From: JAIOZK01 sp964468645
GTDB taxonomy: Bacteria; Bacteroidota; Bacteroidia; Bacteroidales; JAIOZK01
Assembly (NCBI GenBank): GCA_964468645.1
Contig: CAYXUU010000007.1
Coordinates: 1 to 64,000, forward strand
Direction of reading: 5' to 3'
DNA: 64,000 nt
Under the pieces are notes generated by a model, which worked only from the letters and a program-made list of their open reading frames with translations, searched no databases and was not told the origin of the DNA. Shown here piece by piece: positions 18,597 to 28,201 of this stretch; the first letter of the stretch is position 1; every line of letters starts with the position of its first letter. The translations under genes and the position numbers were made by a program.

Positions 18597-19631
18597 AATA
18601 TGATCCCTCTGGGATCAATAGCAAATAATGCACCAATTCATTGCAGAGCACCTGGATATTAAAGTGAATGTTAAATAATATACCACGGGGTGAGCTAACT
18701 GTCCGGCCACTGACAAAAATGAGTTCCCCTGCCGCTGAGCAAAGGAGTATCAACCGGATTCTCCACCTCATGGAGCGGAAAATCAATCCCTGTTACTCTA
18801 AAAGCGAGATTATCCTGGGCATAAGGTATATCACCAACCAGAAATATGACCTCAGCGAAACCATATTCTTGTATCCAGGCATTACATCAATATGATACCT
18901 CCGGGATCAATAGAAAATAATGCACCAAATCATTGCAGAACACCTGGATATTAAGGTGAATGTTAAATAAAATGCCAGGGGGTGAGCTAACTGTCCGGCC
19001 GCTGACAAAAATGAATTCCCCTGCCGCTGAGCAAAGGAGTATCAACCGGATTTTCCGCCTCTTGGGGCGGAAAATCAATCCCTGTCGCTCCAAAAGCGAG
19101 ATTAACCAGAGCATAAGGTATATCACCAACCAGAAATTTGACCTCAGCGAAACCATATTCTTGTATTCAGGCATTACATCAATATGATACCTCCGGGATC
19201 AATAGAAAATAATGCACCAAATNNNNNNNNNNNNNNNNNNNNNNNNNNNNNNNNNNNNNNNNNNNNNNNNNNNNNNNNNNNNNNNNNNNNNNNNNNNNNN
19301 NNNNNNNNNNNNNNNNNNNNNNCAGGCATTACATCAATATGATACCTCCGGGATCAATAGAAAATAATGCACCAAATCATTGCAGAACACCTGGATATTA
19401 AGGTGAATGTTAAATAAAATGCCAGGGGGTGAGCTAACTGTCCGGCCGCTGACAAAAATGAATTCCCCTGCCGCTGAGCAATGGAGTATCAACCGGATTT
19501 TCCGCCTCATGTGGCGGAAAATCAATCCCTGTCGCCCCAAAAGCGAGATTATCCTGGGCATAAGGTATATCACCAACCAGAAATATGACCTCAGCGAAAC
19601 CATATTCTTGTATCCAGGCATTTACGAATAG
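18597..19631. repeat. 292-bp tandem repeat array (at least three units, interrupted by a gap)
   Basis: Unit starts (AATATGATMCCTCYGGGATC) fall at 18597, 18889 and 19181, exactly 292 bp apart, and again at 19336 after the N gap. Units differ by scattered substitutions and carry palindromes (GATACCTCCGGGATC, GATTTTCCGCC...GGCGGAAAATC, CGCTCCAAAAGCG). Both strands have about 75-codon open frames per unit, but differences between units are mostly non-synonymous and the period is not a multiple of 3, so coding is unlikely. True copy number is unknown. Confidence 0.9.
19223..19322. other. Assembly gap (100 N) inside the tandem array
   Basis: Exactly 100 N, a common placeholder. The phase jumps by 155 bp across it, whereas the array period is 292. 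If the array continues in phase, the real missing length is at least 237 bp, or 237 plus a multiple of 292. Confidence 0.9.
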
Positions 19632-20006
19632 AAGGAGACACGACTTCGGAGAAGTCGCATTATTAATCAGTCAATTGTAAAATCGTTCAATCACAATCGA
19701 ACATCTAAAATCGTCCAATCGACAATCGCCTAATTTATTCCACCCTCTTGTTCACCCTCCAAAGGGAGAAAAGTTATCTGCCAGACTTATGCTATCAGCC
19801 AAAGAAATCTTAATCTTATCCTTAGCCTTAGTCTCAACTTTAACTTCACTATTCACCATTCTGCTCACTATTCACTGTTAACTATTCACTATTCACTGTT
19901 AACTGTTCTCTGATCTGTAACATCGGGCATATTAATACGTCTTAGTGAAAGATGGGATTTTCCTGATCATTCCAACTTATATTATATTTATTCTAAAGTT
20001 TGAACA
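19632..20006. repeat. Repeat words upstream of the permease gene
   Basis: GACTTCGGAGAAGTC at about 19643, then a CGAACATCTAAAATCG block (19660-19775) nearly identical to 14766-14868, including the CACCCTCCAAAGGGAGA tail, then an ATTCACT/ATTCACTGTTAA tandem (19845-19915). The permease promoter should lie in the last 90 bp, but no exact TAnnTTTG box is seen. Confidence 0.65.
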
Positions 20007-22430
20007 ATGATTAAAAACTTGTTAAAATACAGTTTCCGTGCCCTTAGCCGTCAGAAGGCCTATGTGTTTATTAATATTATTGGTTTATCAATAGGCATTG
20101 TCTGCAGTTTAATCATTGCACTCTTCATCATGTATGAACTGAGTTATGACCAGTATCATGAAAATAAGGACAGTGTTTACAGGGTGATCCTTAACGGTAA
20201 ACTTGGTGGTCAGGAAGTAACGGTAACATCCACTGCTTCACCCATTGGTCCAACCATGCTCAATGAATTCCCTGAAGTGGATGCATTCCTGAGAATGAAT
20301 GGCTGGGGTGAAACAGTTATCAAGTACGAAGACAGGTATTTCACCGAAAGTGATATTATCGAAGCCGATTCCACGTTCTTTGAATTCTTTAGTATTCCCC
20401 TTTTACGTGGAGATCCAAAAAATGCTTTAAATGAACTTCATTATGTTGTTCTATCGGAAACGACTGCGAAGAAAATCTTTGGAGAAGAAGATCCGATCAA
20501 TAAAATGATACAACTCGGAAACGGTTCTACAAAATACAAGGTTACGGGTATCATGGAAGATATTCCCGATAATACCCATTTCGATGCCAGGGTTGTTGCA
20601 TCCTTTATGACCAACAGGCGGGCAAATGACAATGAATGGCTTTCCAACAGTTTCGATACTTATGTCATGCTTAAACCCAATACCCTTCCCGAGTCTGCCA
20701 ATGAACACTTTGCACCCATGATTGAGAAATATGTCGGGCCTATCATTACCCAATTTTTCGGCATCACGATGGAAGAATTCTTCTCCGCAGGAAATAAATA
20801 CAATATGTACCTGCAGCCTCTTACCGATATCCACCTGGACCCGAGTGTAGAGCAGGATCTAGGTACTCCAAATGATCCAAGGTATTTATGGATATTTGGA
20901 AGTATTGCTGTCCTGATCATTGTCATCGCTGCTGTTAATTTTATGAATCTTTCCACAGCACAGGCATCCAAAAGATCAAAAGAGGTAGGGATTAAAAAGG
21001 TCTGTGGTTCCACACAGCAAAAGCTTATCAGACAATTTCTTACAGAAACAATTTTCCTTTCCCTTATTGCATTGTTTGTTGCCGTTCTGATTACAGAAAT
21101 TTCACTTCCATATTTTAACAACCTCCTTGATCTTAATCTCAGGGTTGGTTATTTTGACAACTGGTACACCATACCTGCCCTGTTCTTATTAAGCCTGGTT
21201 ATCGGAATTCTGGCAGGCAGCTACCCGGCATTTTATCTTTCTTCCTTCAATCCATATTTGGTGCTGAAAGGCAAACTAAGAAGTGGTAAAGAGCACGGAA
21301 GGTTAAGAAGTATTCTTGTGGTACTGCAATTTACTATTTCGATCATTCTTATTGTGGGAACGATCATTATGTACAGACAGCTGCATTTTATGCAGAACAA
21401 AGAACTGGGCTTCGATAAGGAACAGATTTTTGTCATATCCGGTGCAGGTACTGTTGGTGATAAAGTAAAAAGTTTCAAAGAAGAGTTGAAAAAAGTCACA
21501 GGAGTCCTATCGGTATCGGCTTCAACATCAGTACCTGGAAGAAACAATAATAACAACGGATATGTAATCAAAGGTCGGGATGAAGAATCATTCCTGCTGG
21601 TAACCACCTGGGCAGATTACGACTTTCTGGAAACTTATGGTATGACTTTATCTTCAGGAAGATATTTCAACAAAGCCAATTCGATGGATACAGGGGCCTG
21701 CATTGTCAACCAGCGTGCGGTTCATGATTATATGCTTGAAGATCCTTTTGCAACACGTTTTATTGTTGGTGATGAAAGCCCGGAACAGCAAATAATGATG
21801 CCGGTAATCGGTGTTGTCAATGATTTTCACCATGAATCACTGCATATACTCATCAGGCCATATATTATCAGGTTTAAACCGGATGACATGAATTGGGGTT
21901 ATGTAAGTATCCGGCTTGCCAATAATATTTCATCAGCAACTATCGATGAAATTGAGAATATCTGGAAATCATTTTCCGATGGTTCTCCTATGCAGTTTTT
22001 CTTTATGGATCAGGCGGTCGAAAACATGTACCGTGAGGAAAAACAGAATGCACAATTAGCAGTTCTGTTTGCAATACTGGGTATTTTGATTGCCAGCCTG
22101 GGATTATACGGACTGACTTCCTTTGCAGTAGCCCAGCGCACAAAAGAGATAGGCATCAGAAAAACTTTCGGGGCTACCATAGCCAATATCTGGTACCTGA
22201 TCGCCCGGGAGATCATCATCCTTGTTATCATATCAGCAGTAATTGCCATACCCCTGATATGGTGGGTTGCCCATAACTGGCTTCAGAATTACCATTACCG
22301 GATACATCTTGAGGTATTCGATTTCCTGTATGGTTTCATCATTGCTATCATCATAGCATTGCTTACTATCAGCCAAAGAGCTGTAAAGTCCGCCCTGGCC
22401 AATCCGACGGAGAGTTTGAGGTATGAGTAG
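20007..22430 (+). CDS. MacB/FtsX-type ABC transporter permease
   Basis: An 807-aa inner-membrane permease of the large Bacteroidota family with two FtsX modules. The first membrane helix (about 18-45, AYVFINIIGLSIGIVCSL) leads into a MacB-type periplasmic core domain (about 46-280), then three to four helices (about 295-460) containing the FtsX region with SKRSKEVGIKKVCG, a second periplasmic domain (about 475-680), and three C-terminal helices (about 690-800) with QRTKEIGIRKTFGA. Length and duplicated EIGIRK-type motifs are typical. The partner ATPase is not adjacent; family members often act as orphan permeases or use a distant ATPase to export peptides, lipoproteins or drugs. Substrate unknown. 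Confidence 0.92.
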   Translation: MIKNLLKYSFRALSRQKAYVFINIIGLSIGIVCSLIIALFIMYELSYDQYHENKDSVYRVILNGKLGGQEVTVTSTASPIGPTMLNEFPEVDAFLRMNGWGETVIKYEDRYFTESDIIEADSTFFEFFSIPLLRGDPKNALNELHYVVLSETTAKKIFGEEDPINKMIQLGNGSTKYKVTGIMEDIPDNTHFDARVVASFMTNRRANDNEWLSNSFDTYVMLKPNTLPESANEHFAPMIEKYVGPIITQFFGITMEEFFSAGNKYNMYLQPLTDIHLDPSVEQDLGTPNDPRYLWIFGSIAVLIIVIAAVNFMNLSTAQASKRSKEVGIKKVCGSTQQKLIRQFLTETIFLSLIALFVAVLITEISLPYFNNLLDLNLRVGYFDNWYTIPALFLLSLVIGILAGSYPAFYLSSFNPYLVLKGKLRSGKEHGRLRSILVVLQFTISIILIVGTIIMYRQLHFMQNKELGFDKEQIFVISGAGTVGDKVKSFKEELKKVTGVLSVSASTSVPGRNNNNNGYVIKGRDEESFLLVTTWADYDFLETYGMTLSSGRYFNKANSMDTGACIVNQRAVHDYMLEDPFATRFIVGDESPEQQIMMPVIGVVNDFHHESLHILIRPYIIRFKPDDMNWGYVSIRLANNISSATIDEIENIWKSFSDGSPMQFFFMDQAVENMYREEKQNAQLAVLFAILGILIASLGLYGLTSFAVAQRTKEIGIRKTFGATIANIWYLIAREIIILVIISAVIAIPLIWWVAHNWLQNYHYRIHLEVFDFLYGFIIAIIIALLTISQRAVKSALANPTESLRYE

Positions 22431-23023
22431 TTGGTTGAGGATTGAGGGTTGAGGTTTGAAGGTTGAGAGTTTAGAGTTCGAGGTTATCCGTTTAAAACCT
22501 TCCAGAGTAAGAGGCAGTAGTTCCAGGAAGAGTTTTGAGTTCTGGATTCTGCGTTCTTAGTTACTATTGTCCGGGTAGTACAATAACATCACAGAGATTC
22601 TTCGGCTACGCTCAGAATGACAGGCAATTACATATGGATAAAGAAGAAAATACAGCTTCACTCTTCCTTGGTGTCAAAGGCTAGTATTATGTCAACATCG
22701 TTGCAGAAGATCAGAGCAATACCGACTTTATTATGGATCTGGCAAAAAAGATGAACCTGGATAATATGAAATAACTATTAAATTTAAAGATAAATATTCG
22801 CAATTCTTCAAATTCTAAAAATCAATATTATACACATTTAAAAATATCATATATCCAATTACATCAAAAATAATTTGATTTAATAGCATATAATATTTGA
22901 TAAAAAAGTGTAATCTATATGATATAATAACATCAGGGCAACATATCCCCACAGGATTATATTTATATATTTACTGAACTTTTCTCAATATAAACTAACT
23001 AACTAAATTACAGGAGAATTATT
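22431..23023. repeat. Intergenic region: GGTTGAG words, CTTCCAG word, GCTACGCTCAG word, AT-rich leader
   Basis: From the base after the stop, about 22431-22485 is a tandem of GGTTGAGG/GATTGAGG words. About 22498-22545 carries CCTTCCAGAG and TTCCAGGAAGAG words, and 22595-22622 a CGGCTACGCTCAGAATGAC word. A broken short frame follows (22634-22774). The last 240 bp are very AT-rich and presumably hold the promoter of the small gene at 23024. Confidence 0.6.
22634..22774 (+). pseudogene. Short coding remnant with an in-frame TAG
   Basis: Forty-seven codons from ATG22634 to TAA22774 read in one frame, with a single internal TAG after SLFLGVKG. The rest (YYVNIVAEDQSNTDF, then DLAKKMNLDNMK) has protein-like composition. 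It looks like the C-terminal piece of an unidentified gene with a nonsense change; family not recognised. Confidence 0.35.
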
Positions 23024-23428
23024 ATGAAAACTTCAAAAATCAGAAATCGTACAATTGTTTTTTCTACATTGCTTATACTTGTTTTCACAACATTTATTAT
23101 TTATGCACAAACAATTACTATCCAGGTTTCCCCCCATATACTGAACCTGCAAAGTAATGGAGTGGTTGTTACTATTCATACCGATATTGCCTACAGTTCT
23201 GTTGATGGTCAAACTGTAACTTTGAATGGTGTTGTTATCCAGAGCTGGAAATCAGACGATCGGGGTAATTTTGTAGCCAAATTCAACATGGATGATATCA
23301 AGGGACTGCCAGGTTTGATTATTGGTGGTTACAATACCCTTACCCTTGAAGGTGAACAATTCAATGGTGATACTTTTACTGGTTCAGAAGATGTAAAGGT
23401 AATAAACAAAGTGCCTAAAGGTAAATAG
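23024..23428 (+). CDS. Small secreted protein of unknown function
   Basis: A 134-aa protein. Signal peptide about 1-29 (hydrophobic IVFSTLLILVFTTFIIYA, cleavage near YAQ). The mature part is about 105 aa with alternating strands (ITIQVSPHILNLQSNG, VVVTIHTDIAYSSVDG, VTLNGVVIQSWKSD, YNTLTLEG), suggesting a single Ig-like beta-sandwich. No cysteines and no sorting tail. Preceded by AGGAGA 6 nt before the start and by a long AT-rich leader. Resembles small Ig-fold secreted proteins; function not recognised. Confidence 0.75.
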   Translation: MKTSKIRNRTIVFSTLLILVFTTFIIYAQTITIQVSPHILNLQSNGVVVTIHTDIAYSSVDGQTVTLNGVVIQSWKSDDRGNFVAKFNMDDIKGLPGLIIGGYNTLTLEGEQFNGDTFTGSEDVKVINKVPKGK

Positions 23429-23655
23429 AATTATACCTGTCGTGATACTGGGATGTTAATCACCTTCCGGATGATTACATCTCGTGCATGAACAGAATAT
23501 AAACCGCTAAGACCGTAAAGAATAGCAGAAAACTAACTGCGCCACTTTGCGGTCTTATGCGGTTTGTAGACCGAAATTGCTTATTCGCAGAATCATATCC
23601 CCCAGATTCAAATAACTTCTTAAATTTGATCCCTGTTTAAACAAAACCATATAAC
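23429..23655. repeat. Inverted repeat (AAACCGC/GCGGTTT) after the small secreted gene
   Basis: About 23501-23565: arms AAACCGCTAAGACCGTAAAG and CTTTGCGGTCTTATGCGGTTT form a 20-bp imperfect hairpin about 70 nt after the stop. It belongs to the same GCAAAG/ACCGC family as the hairpins at 6482, 27104 and 55270. TAAATTTG at 23621-23628 matches the -7 consensus for the next gene, without a clear -33 box. Confidence 0.65.
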
Positions 23656-26600
23656 ATGAAAAGATTGAGTTTATTATTAGGATTATTTATTGTTACAATA
23701 AGCCTGCTTGCCCAGGATGAAGCCAGGCTATTAAGATTTCCGACTATTCATGATAACCAGGTTGTATTTTCTTATGCCGGCGATCTCTATACTGTAGATA
23801 AAGATGGTGGTACGGCCAGAAAGCTTACCAATCATGATGGTTACGAAATGTTTGCAAAATTCTCCCCGGACGGGAAGAATATTGCCTTTACAGGTCAGTA
23901 TGACGGGAATACTGAAGTTTACCTGATCCCGGCACAGGGCGGTATCCCTGAGCGCCTAACCTATACAGCCACACTTGGAAGAGATGACCTCGGTGACAGG
24001 ATGGGCCCTAACAACATTGTGATGACCTGGAAAAATAATGATGATATTATATTCAGGTCGAGGAAACAATCCTTTAACTCTTTTAAAGGGCAATTGTTCT
24101 CTATTCCAAAAGATGGCGGTATGTCGCAGGAACTGCCTTTCTCTGTGGGAGGATGGTGCAGTTATTCGCCCGATCAATCGAAGATAGCCTATAACCGGGT
24201 TTTTCGGGAATTCCGTACCTGGAAGTATTATAAAGGAGGTATGGCTGATGATATCTGGGTATTTGATTTCAATACAGGAGAAACTATAAATATTACCAGC
24301 AATGAAAACCAGGATATCTTCCCAATGTGGCATGGAGATAAAATATACTATCTCTCCGACCGCGACAGAACAATGAATCTTTTTGTTTATGATGTGAACA
24401 CCAGGGAAACCACTAAAGTTACCGATTATACAAACTACGATATTAAATTCCCCTCACTGGGAGATGAAGCAATCATTTACGAAAATGGCGGATTCTTATA
24501 TACCTATGATCTGAATAACGGAGAAATAAAAAAGGTTGAGGTACAGATTGCCAACGACCTGCTCACCAGCAGAAGCCAGTTCAAAGATGCAAGCAAGAAT
24601 ATTACTTCCTACGAAGTTTCCCCCGATGGAAAACGTGCCGTATTCAGCGCAAGAGGTGATATTTTTACAGTGCCTGCCAAAAGCGGTATTACAAAGAATC
24701 TGACAAAATCATGTGGTATTCACGACCGCTATGTAGCATGGTCTCCTGATGGAAAATACATTTCATACATCTCTGATAATACCGGGGAAGATGAAATTTA
24801 TATCGTTGATAAGGATGGTAAGGAAGCTCCCATTCAATTGACAAAAAACAGTGACACTTATAAATATTATCCCCTATGGTCGCCCGATGGAAAGAAATTA
24901 ATGTGGAGTGACAAGAAATTGCGATTGAATTACCTTGACATTGACAGTAAGAAAGTTACCATTGTGAAAACGGCAGAAGACTGGGAGATCAGGGATTATA
25001 ACTGGTCACCCGACAGCAAATGGATTACTTATGTGCTCCCAAGAACCAATGCTTCTTCCCAGGTATATTTATATAACCTCGAAAGCAAAGAAGCCCATGT
25101 TGTAACCGATGAGTGGTATAATTCAACCGGTCCGGTCTTCAGCACAGATGGAAAATACCTATTCTTCACCTCACAACGCGATTTTAATCCAATTTATAGC
25201 TGGACTGAATGGAACCATGCTTACAGGGATATGCAGGGAATTTATTTCATTACCCTTGCAAAAGACACAGAAAACCCCTTTGCACCTGAAAACGATGAGG
25301 TAAAAATAAAAGAAGAAGACAAAGAAGGTGAGGAGAAGAAGAAAGATAAGGACGATAAAAAAGATGAGAAGAAACCGGATAGTAAAGACGTGGTTATTGA
25401 TCTGGATGGAATCCAACAACGTATAGTTGACCTCCCAGTCGATGCAGGTCGTTACTGGAACCTTACCATTATTGGAGACAAGGTTTACTATATGAACTTC
25501 TCAACCAAAGCTGGCAAGTCAGCACTTAAGATGTATGACCTTGAAAAGGAAAAGGAAACCGATCTTGGTGATATCAATGGTTTTATAATCTCCGCTGATC
25601 ATAAAAAGATGCTTGTTTCAAAAAGCCGTAAATATGCCATCATCGACCTGCCCAAATCGAAAATTAAGCTGGATAAATATCTTAACCTGGCTGATTTGAA
25701 AGCATGGGTGGACCTGAAGGAAGAATGGGCACAGATCTTTGATGAGTACTGGAGACAGATGCGTGACTTCTTCTACGATCCGGGTATGCACGGCACTGAC
25801 TGGGAAGAGGTTAAAGAGAAATATGAGGTACTTGTACCCTATGCCAACAACAGGTATGACCTGAGTTACATCCTGGGTGAAATGATGGGTGAATTGAGTG
25901 TCGGCCATGCTTACGTAGAGGGTGGCGATAAGATAAAACCTGAACGTATCCAGCTGGGATTATTGGGAGCAAAAGTTGTTAAGGATAATTCAGGATATTT
26001 TAAAATTGAAAAAATTCTTAAAGGTGAAAACTGGACAAATAATACCCGGTCACCTCTTACAGAAGTTGGTGTTGATGTGAACGAAGGTGATTACATAATT
26101 GCCATCAATGGAAATTCAACTAAAGAAGTTGATAACATTTATGAGCTCCTGATCAATACTGCTGGCAAACAGGTTGAGCTTTTGATCAATATGGAACCAA
26201 CCGAAAAAGATGCTCATGCGGAACTGATTATCCCGACAGCCAATGAAGCTCAGCTTTATTATTACAACTGGGTGCATAATAATATTGAAAAAGTTAATAA
26301 AGCCACCGATGGACAGGTTGGATATCTTCATATCCCCGATATGGGCCCCGGTGGATTGAACGAATTCGTAAAATACTTTTATCCTCAATTGAAGAAAAAA
26401 GCCCTGATCATTGATGACAGGGGTAATGGTGGCGGAAATGTTTCACCGATGATCATTGAACGTTTGAGAAGGGAACTGGTACTCCTTGGAATGGCCAGAA
26501 ATACTGGATTAAGAACCAGGCCAGCTCAGATTCATATTGGTCCAAAAGTGCTGCTTGTTGACCGTTACTCGGCATCTGATGGAGACCTGTTTGCATACCA

Positions 26601-26916
26601 GTTCAAGGCTTATGGTATTGGCCCTGTGATCGGTACAAGAACCTGGGGCGGTGTTGTAGGTATCAGGGGTTCTTTGCCAATAATTGATGGTGGCTCCCTG
26701 AGAAAACCCGAATTTGCACCTTATGCACTTGATGGTTCTGAATTCGTGATTGAAGGTATCGGTGTTGAACCGGATATCGTGATCGATAACGATCCTGCAA
26801 AAGAATATCTGGGTGAAGATGAGCAGTTGAATAAGGCGATAGAGCTTGCTCTTGAATTACTTGAAGATTACGAAGAGCTACCTGATACACCGGAATTCCC
26901 GGATAAGTCGAAGTAA
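23656..26916 (+). CDS. Tricorn-like S41 family peptidase with beta-propeller and PDZ domain
   Basis: A 1086-aa exported protease. Signal peptide 1-19 (ISLLAQ). A TolB/WD40-type double propeller with FSPDGK and WSPDGK blades spans about 25-640 and carries an acidic Lys/Glu/Asp linker at about 549-578. A helical C1 domain (about 690-760) supplies His751 (SVGHAYV), a PDZ domain follows (about 765-855), and the S41 catalytic domain (about 870-1065) contains IIDDRGNGGG and Ser974 in SASDGD. The positions of His751 and Ser974 correspond to the tricorn catalytic residues and the length matches the family. Likely periplasmic, trimming peptides or damaged proteins. Stands alone, with hairpin repeats on both sides. 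Confidence 0.93.
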   Translation: MKRLSLLLGLFIVTISLLAQDEARLLRFPTIHDNQVVFSYAGDLYTVDKDGGTARKLTNHDGYEMFAKFSPDGKNIAFTGQYDGNTEVYLIPAQGGIPERLTYTATLGRDDLGDRMGPNNIVMTWKNNDDIIFRSRKQSFNSFKGQLFSIPKDGGMSQELPFSVGGWCSYSPDQSKIAYNRVFREFRTWKYYKGGMADDIWVFDFNTGETINITSNENQDIFPMWHGDKIYYLSDRDRTMNLFVYDVNTRETTKVTDYTNYDIKFPSLGDEAIIYENGGFLYTYDLNNGEIKKVEVQIANDLLTSRSQFKDASKNITSYEVSPDGKRAVFSARGDIFTVPAKSGITKNLTKSCGIHDRYVAWSPDGKYISYISDNTGEDEIYIVDKDGKEAPIQLTKNSDTYKYYPLWSPDGKKLMWSDKKLRLNYLDIDSKKVTIVKTAEDWEIRDYNWSPDSKWITYVLPRTNASSQVYLYNLESKEAHVVTDEWYNSTGPVFSTDGKYLFFTSQRDFNPIYSWTEWNHAYRDMQGIYFITLAKDTENPFAPENDEVKIKEEDKEGEEKKKDKDDKKDEKKPDSKDVVIDLDGIQQRIVDLPVDAGRYWNLTIIGDKVYYMNFSTKAGKSALKMYDLEKEKETDLGDINGFIISADHKKMLVSKSRKYAIIDLPKSKIKLDKYLNLADLKAWVDLKEEWAQIFDEYWRQMRDFFYDPGMHGTDWEEVKEKYEVLVPYANNRYDLSYILGEMMGELSVGHAYVEGGDKIKPERIQLGLLGAKVVKDNSGYFKIEKILKGENWTNNTRSPLTEVGVDVNEGDYIIAINGNSTKEVDNIYELLINTAGKQVELLINMEPTEKDAHAELIIPTANEAQLYYYNWVHNNIEKVNKATDGQVGYLHIPDMGPGGLNEFVKYFYPQLKKKALIIDDRGNGGGNVSPMIIERLRRELVLLGMARNTGLRTRPAQIHIGPKVLLVDRYSASDGDLFAYQFKAYGIGPVIGTRTWGGVVGIRGSLPIIDGGSLRKPEFAPYALDGSEFVIEGIGVEPDIVIDNDPAKEYLGEDEQLNKAIELALELLEDYEELPDTPEFPDKSK

Positions 26917-27235
26917 AATACCATTGAAAGATATTAGTTCAGTGGATTGTATGGTTGAGGAGTTGAATGGTTGAGTGATTGAGTAAGTTTGAAAGCAAAG
27001 TATATTCCTTTTGCCCATAGGGCGTTAATTCTTATAGTCAGATAATAGCAAAATATCGACTTGCAATAGTTATTATTGATGATCTCTTTGCGAAGCTTTG
27101 TGGTTCTTTGCAAACCTTTGCGTAACAGTTCTGAAAAGCTATTACGCAAAGGTTCGCAAAGAAAACCTGCAGGGACTCTAATCCCTCCCTGAAGTCCGGG
27201 ATTCGAATCCCATGTGTTGGCAACCTTGAAACAAA
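26917..27235. repeat. Convergent intergenic region with TTGAG words and GCAAAGG hairpin
   Basis: About 26950-26985 is a GGTTGAG/GTTGAATGG tandem. About 27104-27163 is an inverted repeat with 21-nt arms (TTTGCAAACCTTTGCGTAA / TTACGCAAAGGTTCGCAAA, one mismatch). It lies between two convergent genes and could end transcription from both sides, though it has no U-tract. A 14-bp palindrome GGGATTCGAATCCC follows at about 27198. Confidence 0.65.
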
Positions 27236-28081
27236 TTAATCAGAAATTAATGCTGTCGCTTCTTTTATTAAATTTTTCATCCGACGAGGGGGGATTCTCA
27301 GGTCAGCAACAAGGCCGGGATCAGAAACAATTTCCCTGCACAATACAATCCCTTTATCAAGCAGTTTCTTTTTGTCCTGGTTTGTAAGAGACTTAAGGCT
27401 GGTTATCGGATGAAATCCGGAACGGTCTATCCAGTTTTTGAGGCTATTAACCTGAGGATAATCCCAGGAAATAAGTGTCATGCCGGCACATGTCCCATAT
27501 TGTACCGCATCTTCAGTAAAACGGGTATTCGTGATTAATAACGGCTCAAATCGGGTATCCTGATTTTCCGGTTTTGTCAACCATTCTTCTTTGATATCAA
27601 GAAAACGGGAATGAACATACAGACTGACCTTTACATCAGTCTTTGCATTGTCAGATTGATGGAATTTACATTCACCCATGATCACTTTCCCTTCTTTGAT
27701 GGCCAGAACATCAACCTCATGCTGAACACATTTTCCCTGTACGATCTGCCCGGTTTTCACTTCATATCCTTCAAACTCAAGCAGCCTGGCAATAAAATGT
27801 TCAAACGGGTAACCCGAAGGACCCATCTGGTACAGGGACTTTTTCAAACGGAATCGACCGGCAGCACGATAGGATTTTTTATATAATAATGAATATGCAA
27901 TCTGATAGATCTTCCTGGTGGTTATGCCGTCATAGATTAAACCATCCATCTGGCCAAGAATTAAAGAGAGGTCTTTTTCCGTAGCACCCGAACGGCGTAA
28001 TGCATTTTTAAGTTTTTCTGTGTCGAAAACCACAACTTCACCCGTGTTCTTCCTTACTCTTATGTCATACTGGTTTTTCAT
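27236..28081 (-). CDS. ATP-cone / Mrr-type restriction endonuclease fusion
   Basis: A cytoplasmic protein of about 281 aa. N-terminal ATP-cone (about 4-88; VRKNTGEVVVFD, then KLKNALRRSGA), the nucleotide-sensing module known from ribonucleotide reductase and NrdR. It is followed by a restriction-endonuclease-like fold (about 92-200) with Glu94, Asp124 (HEVDVLA) and Glu137-Cys-Lys139 (GECKFH), the E...D...ExK nuclease core. A helical C-terminal region with an HhH-like LTNQDKKKLLDKGI stretch ends the protein. ATG28081 is used because the longer frame begins with TTG28087. This fusion is widespread in Bacteroidota; a nucleotide-gated DNase, perhaps defensive, is an inference. No methylase or specificity partner is adjacent. 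Confidence 0.82.
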   Translation of the reverse strand: MKNQYDIRVRKNTGEVVVFDTEKLKNALRRSGATEKDLSLILGQMDGLIYDGITTRKIYQIAYSLLYKKSYRAAGRFRLKKSLYQMGPSGYPFEHFIARLLEFEGYEVKTGQIVQGKCVQHEVDVLAIKEGKVIMGECKFHQSDNAKTDVKVSLYVHSRFLDIKEEWLTKPENQDTRFEPLLITNTRFTEDAVQYGTCAGMTLISWDYPQVNSLKNWIDRSGFHPITSLKSLTNQDKKKLLDKGIVLCREIVSDPGLVADLRIPPRRMKNLIKEATALISD

Positions 28082-28087
28082 TCGCAA

Positions 28088-28201
28088 GTATCAGATAATA
28101 AGAATAGAACGCTGATGGTCATGATTATTATGATAGTTCATGATTGAATTTTAATGATGAATCAGTGAAAATCATAAAGATCATGAAAATCTGCGTTCTA
28201 T
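28088..28201. repeat. TCTGCGTTCTA word abutting a stop codon
   Basis: Bases 28190-28201 (CTGCGTTCTAT) touch the stop codon of the amidase gene, which is on the minus strand. The same word, extended to GTGTCATCTGCGTTC, lies next to the genes ending at 30385 and 37947. The rest is AT-rich with TCATGATT/AATCATGA repeats. Confidence 0.5.

Noticed and set aside
18668..19187. Repeated 75-codon plus-strand ORFs (and 95-codon minus-strand ORFs) in the tandem array
   Set aside because: Differences between units are mostly non-synonymous, both strands are open, and the 292-bp period is not a multiple of 3. This fits a non-coding repeat.
18597..19631. CRISPR array
   Set aside because: Repeats are 292 bp, contiguous and without unique spacers; no cas genes.
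22634..22774. Stop-codon recoding (TAG as an amino acid)
   Set aside because: TAG ends several normal genes here (for example 22430 and the minus-strand genes ending at 37947 and 47637), so a single internal TAG is better explained as a mutation.
27190..27225. tRNA-like TTCGAATCC motif near GGGATTCGAATCCC
   Set aside because: The T-arm does not pair correctly (A-C at the 53-61 pair) and no acceptor, D or anticodon arms are found; it is a simple palindrome.
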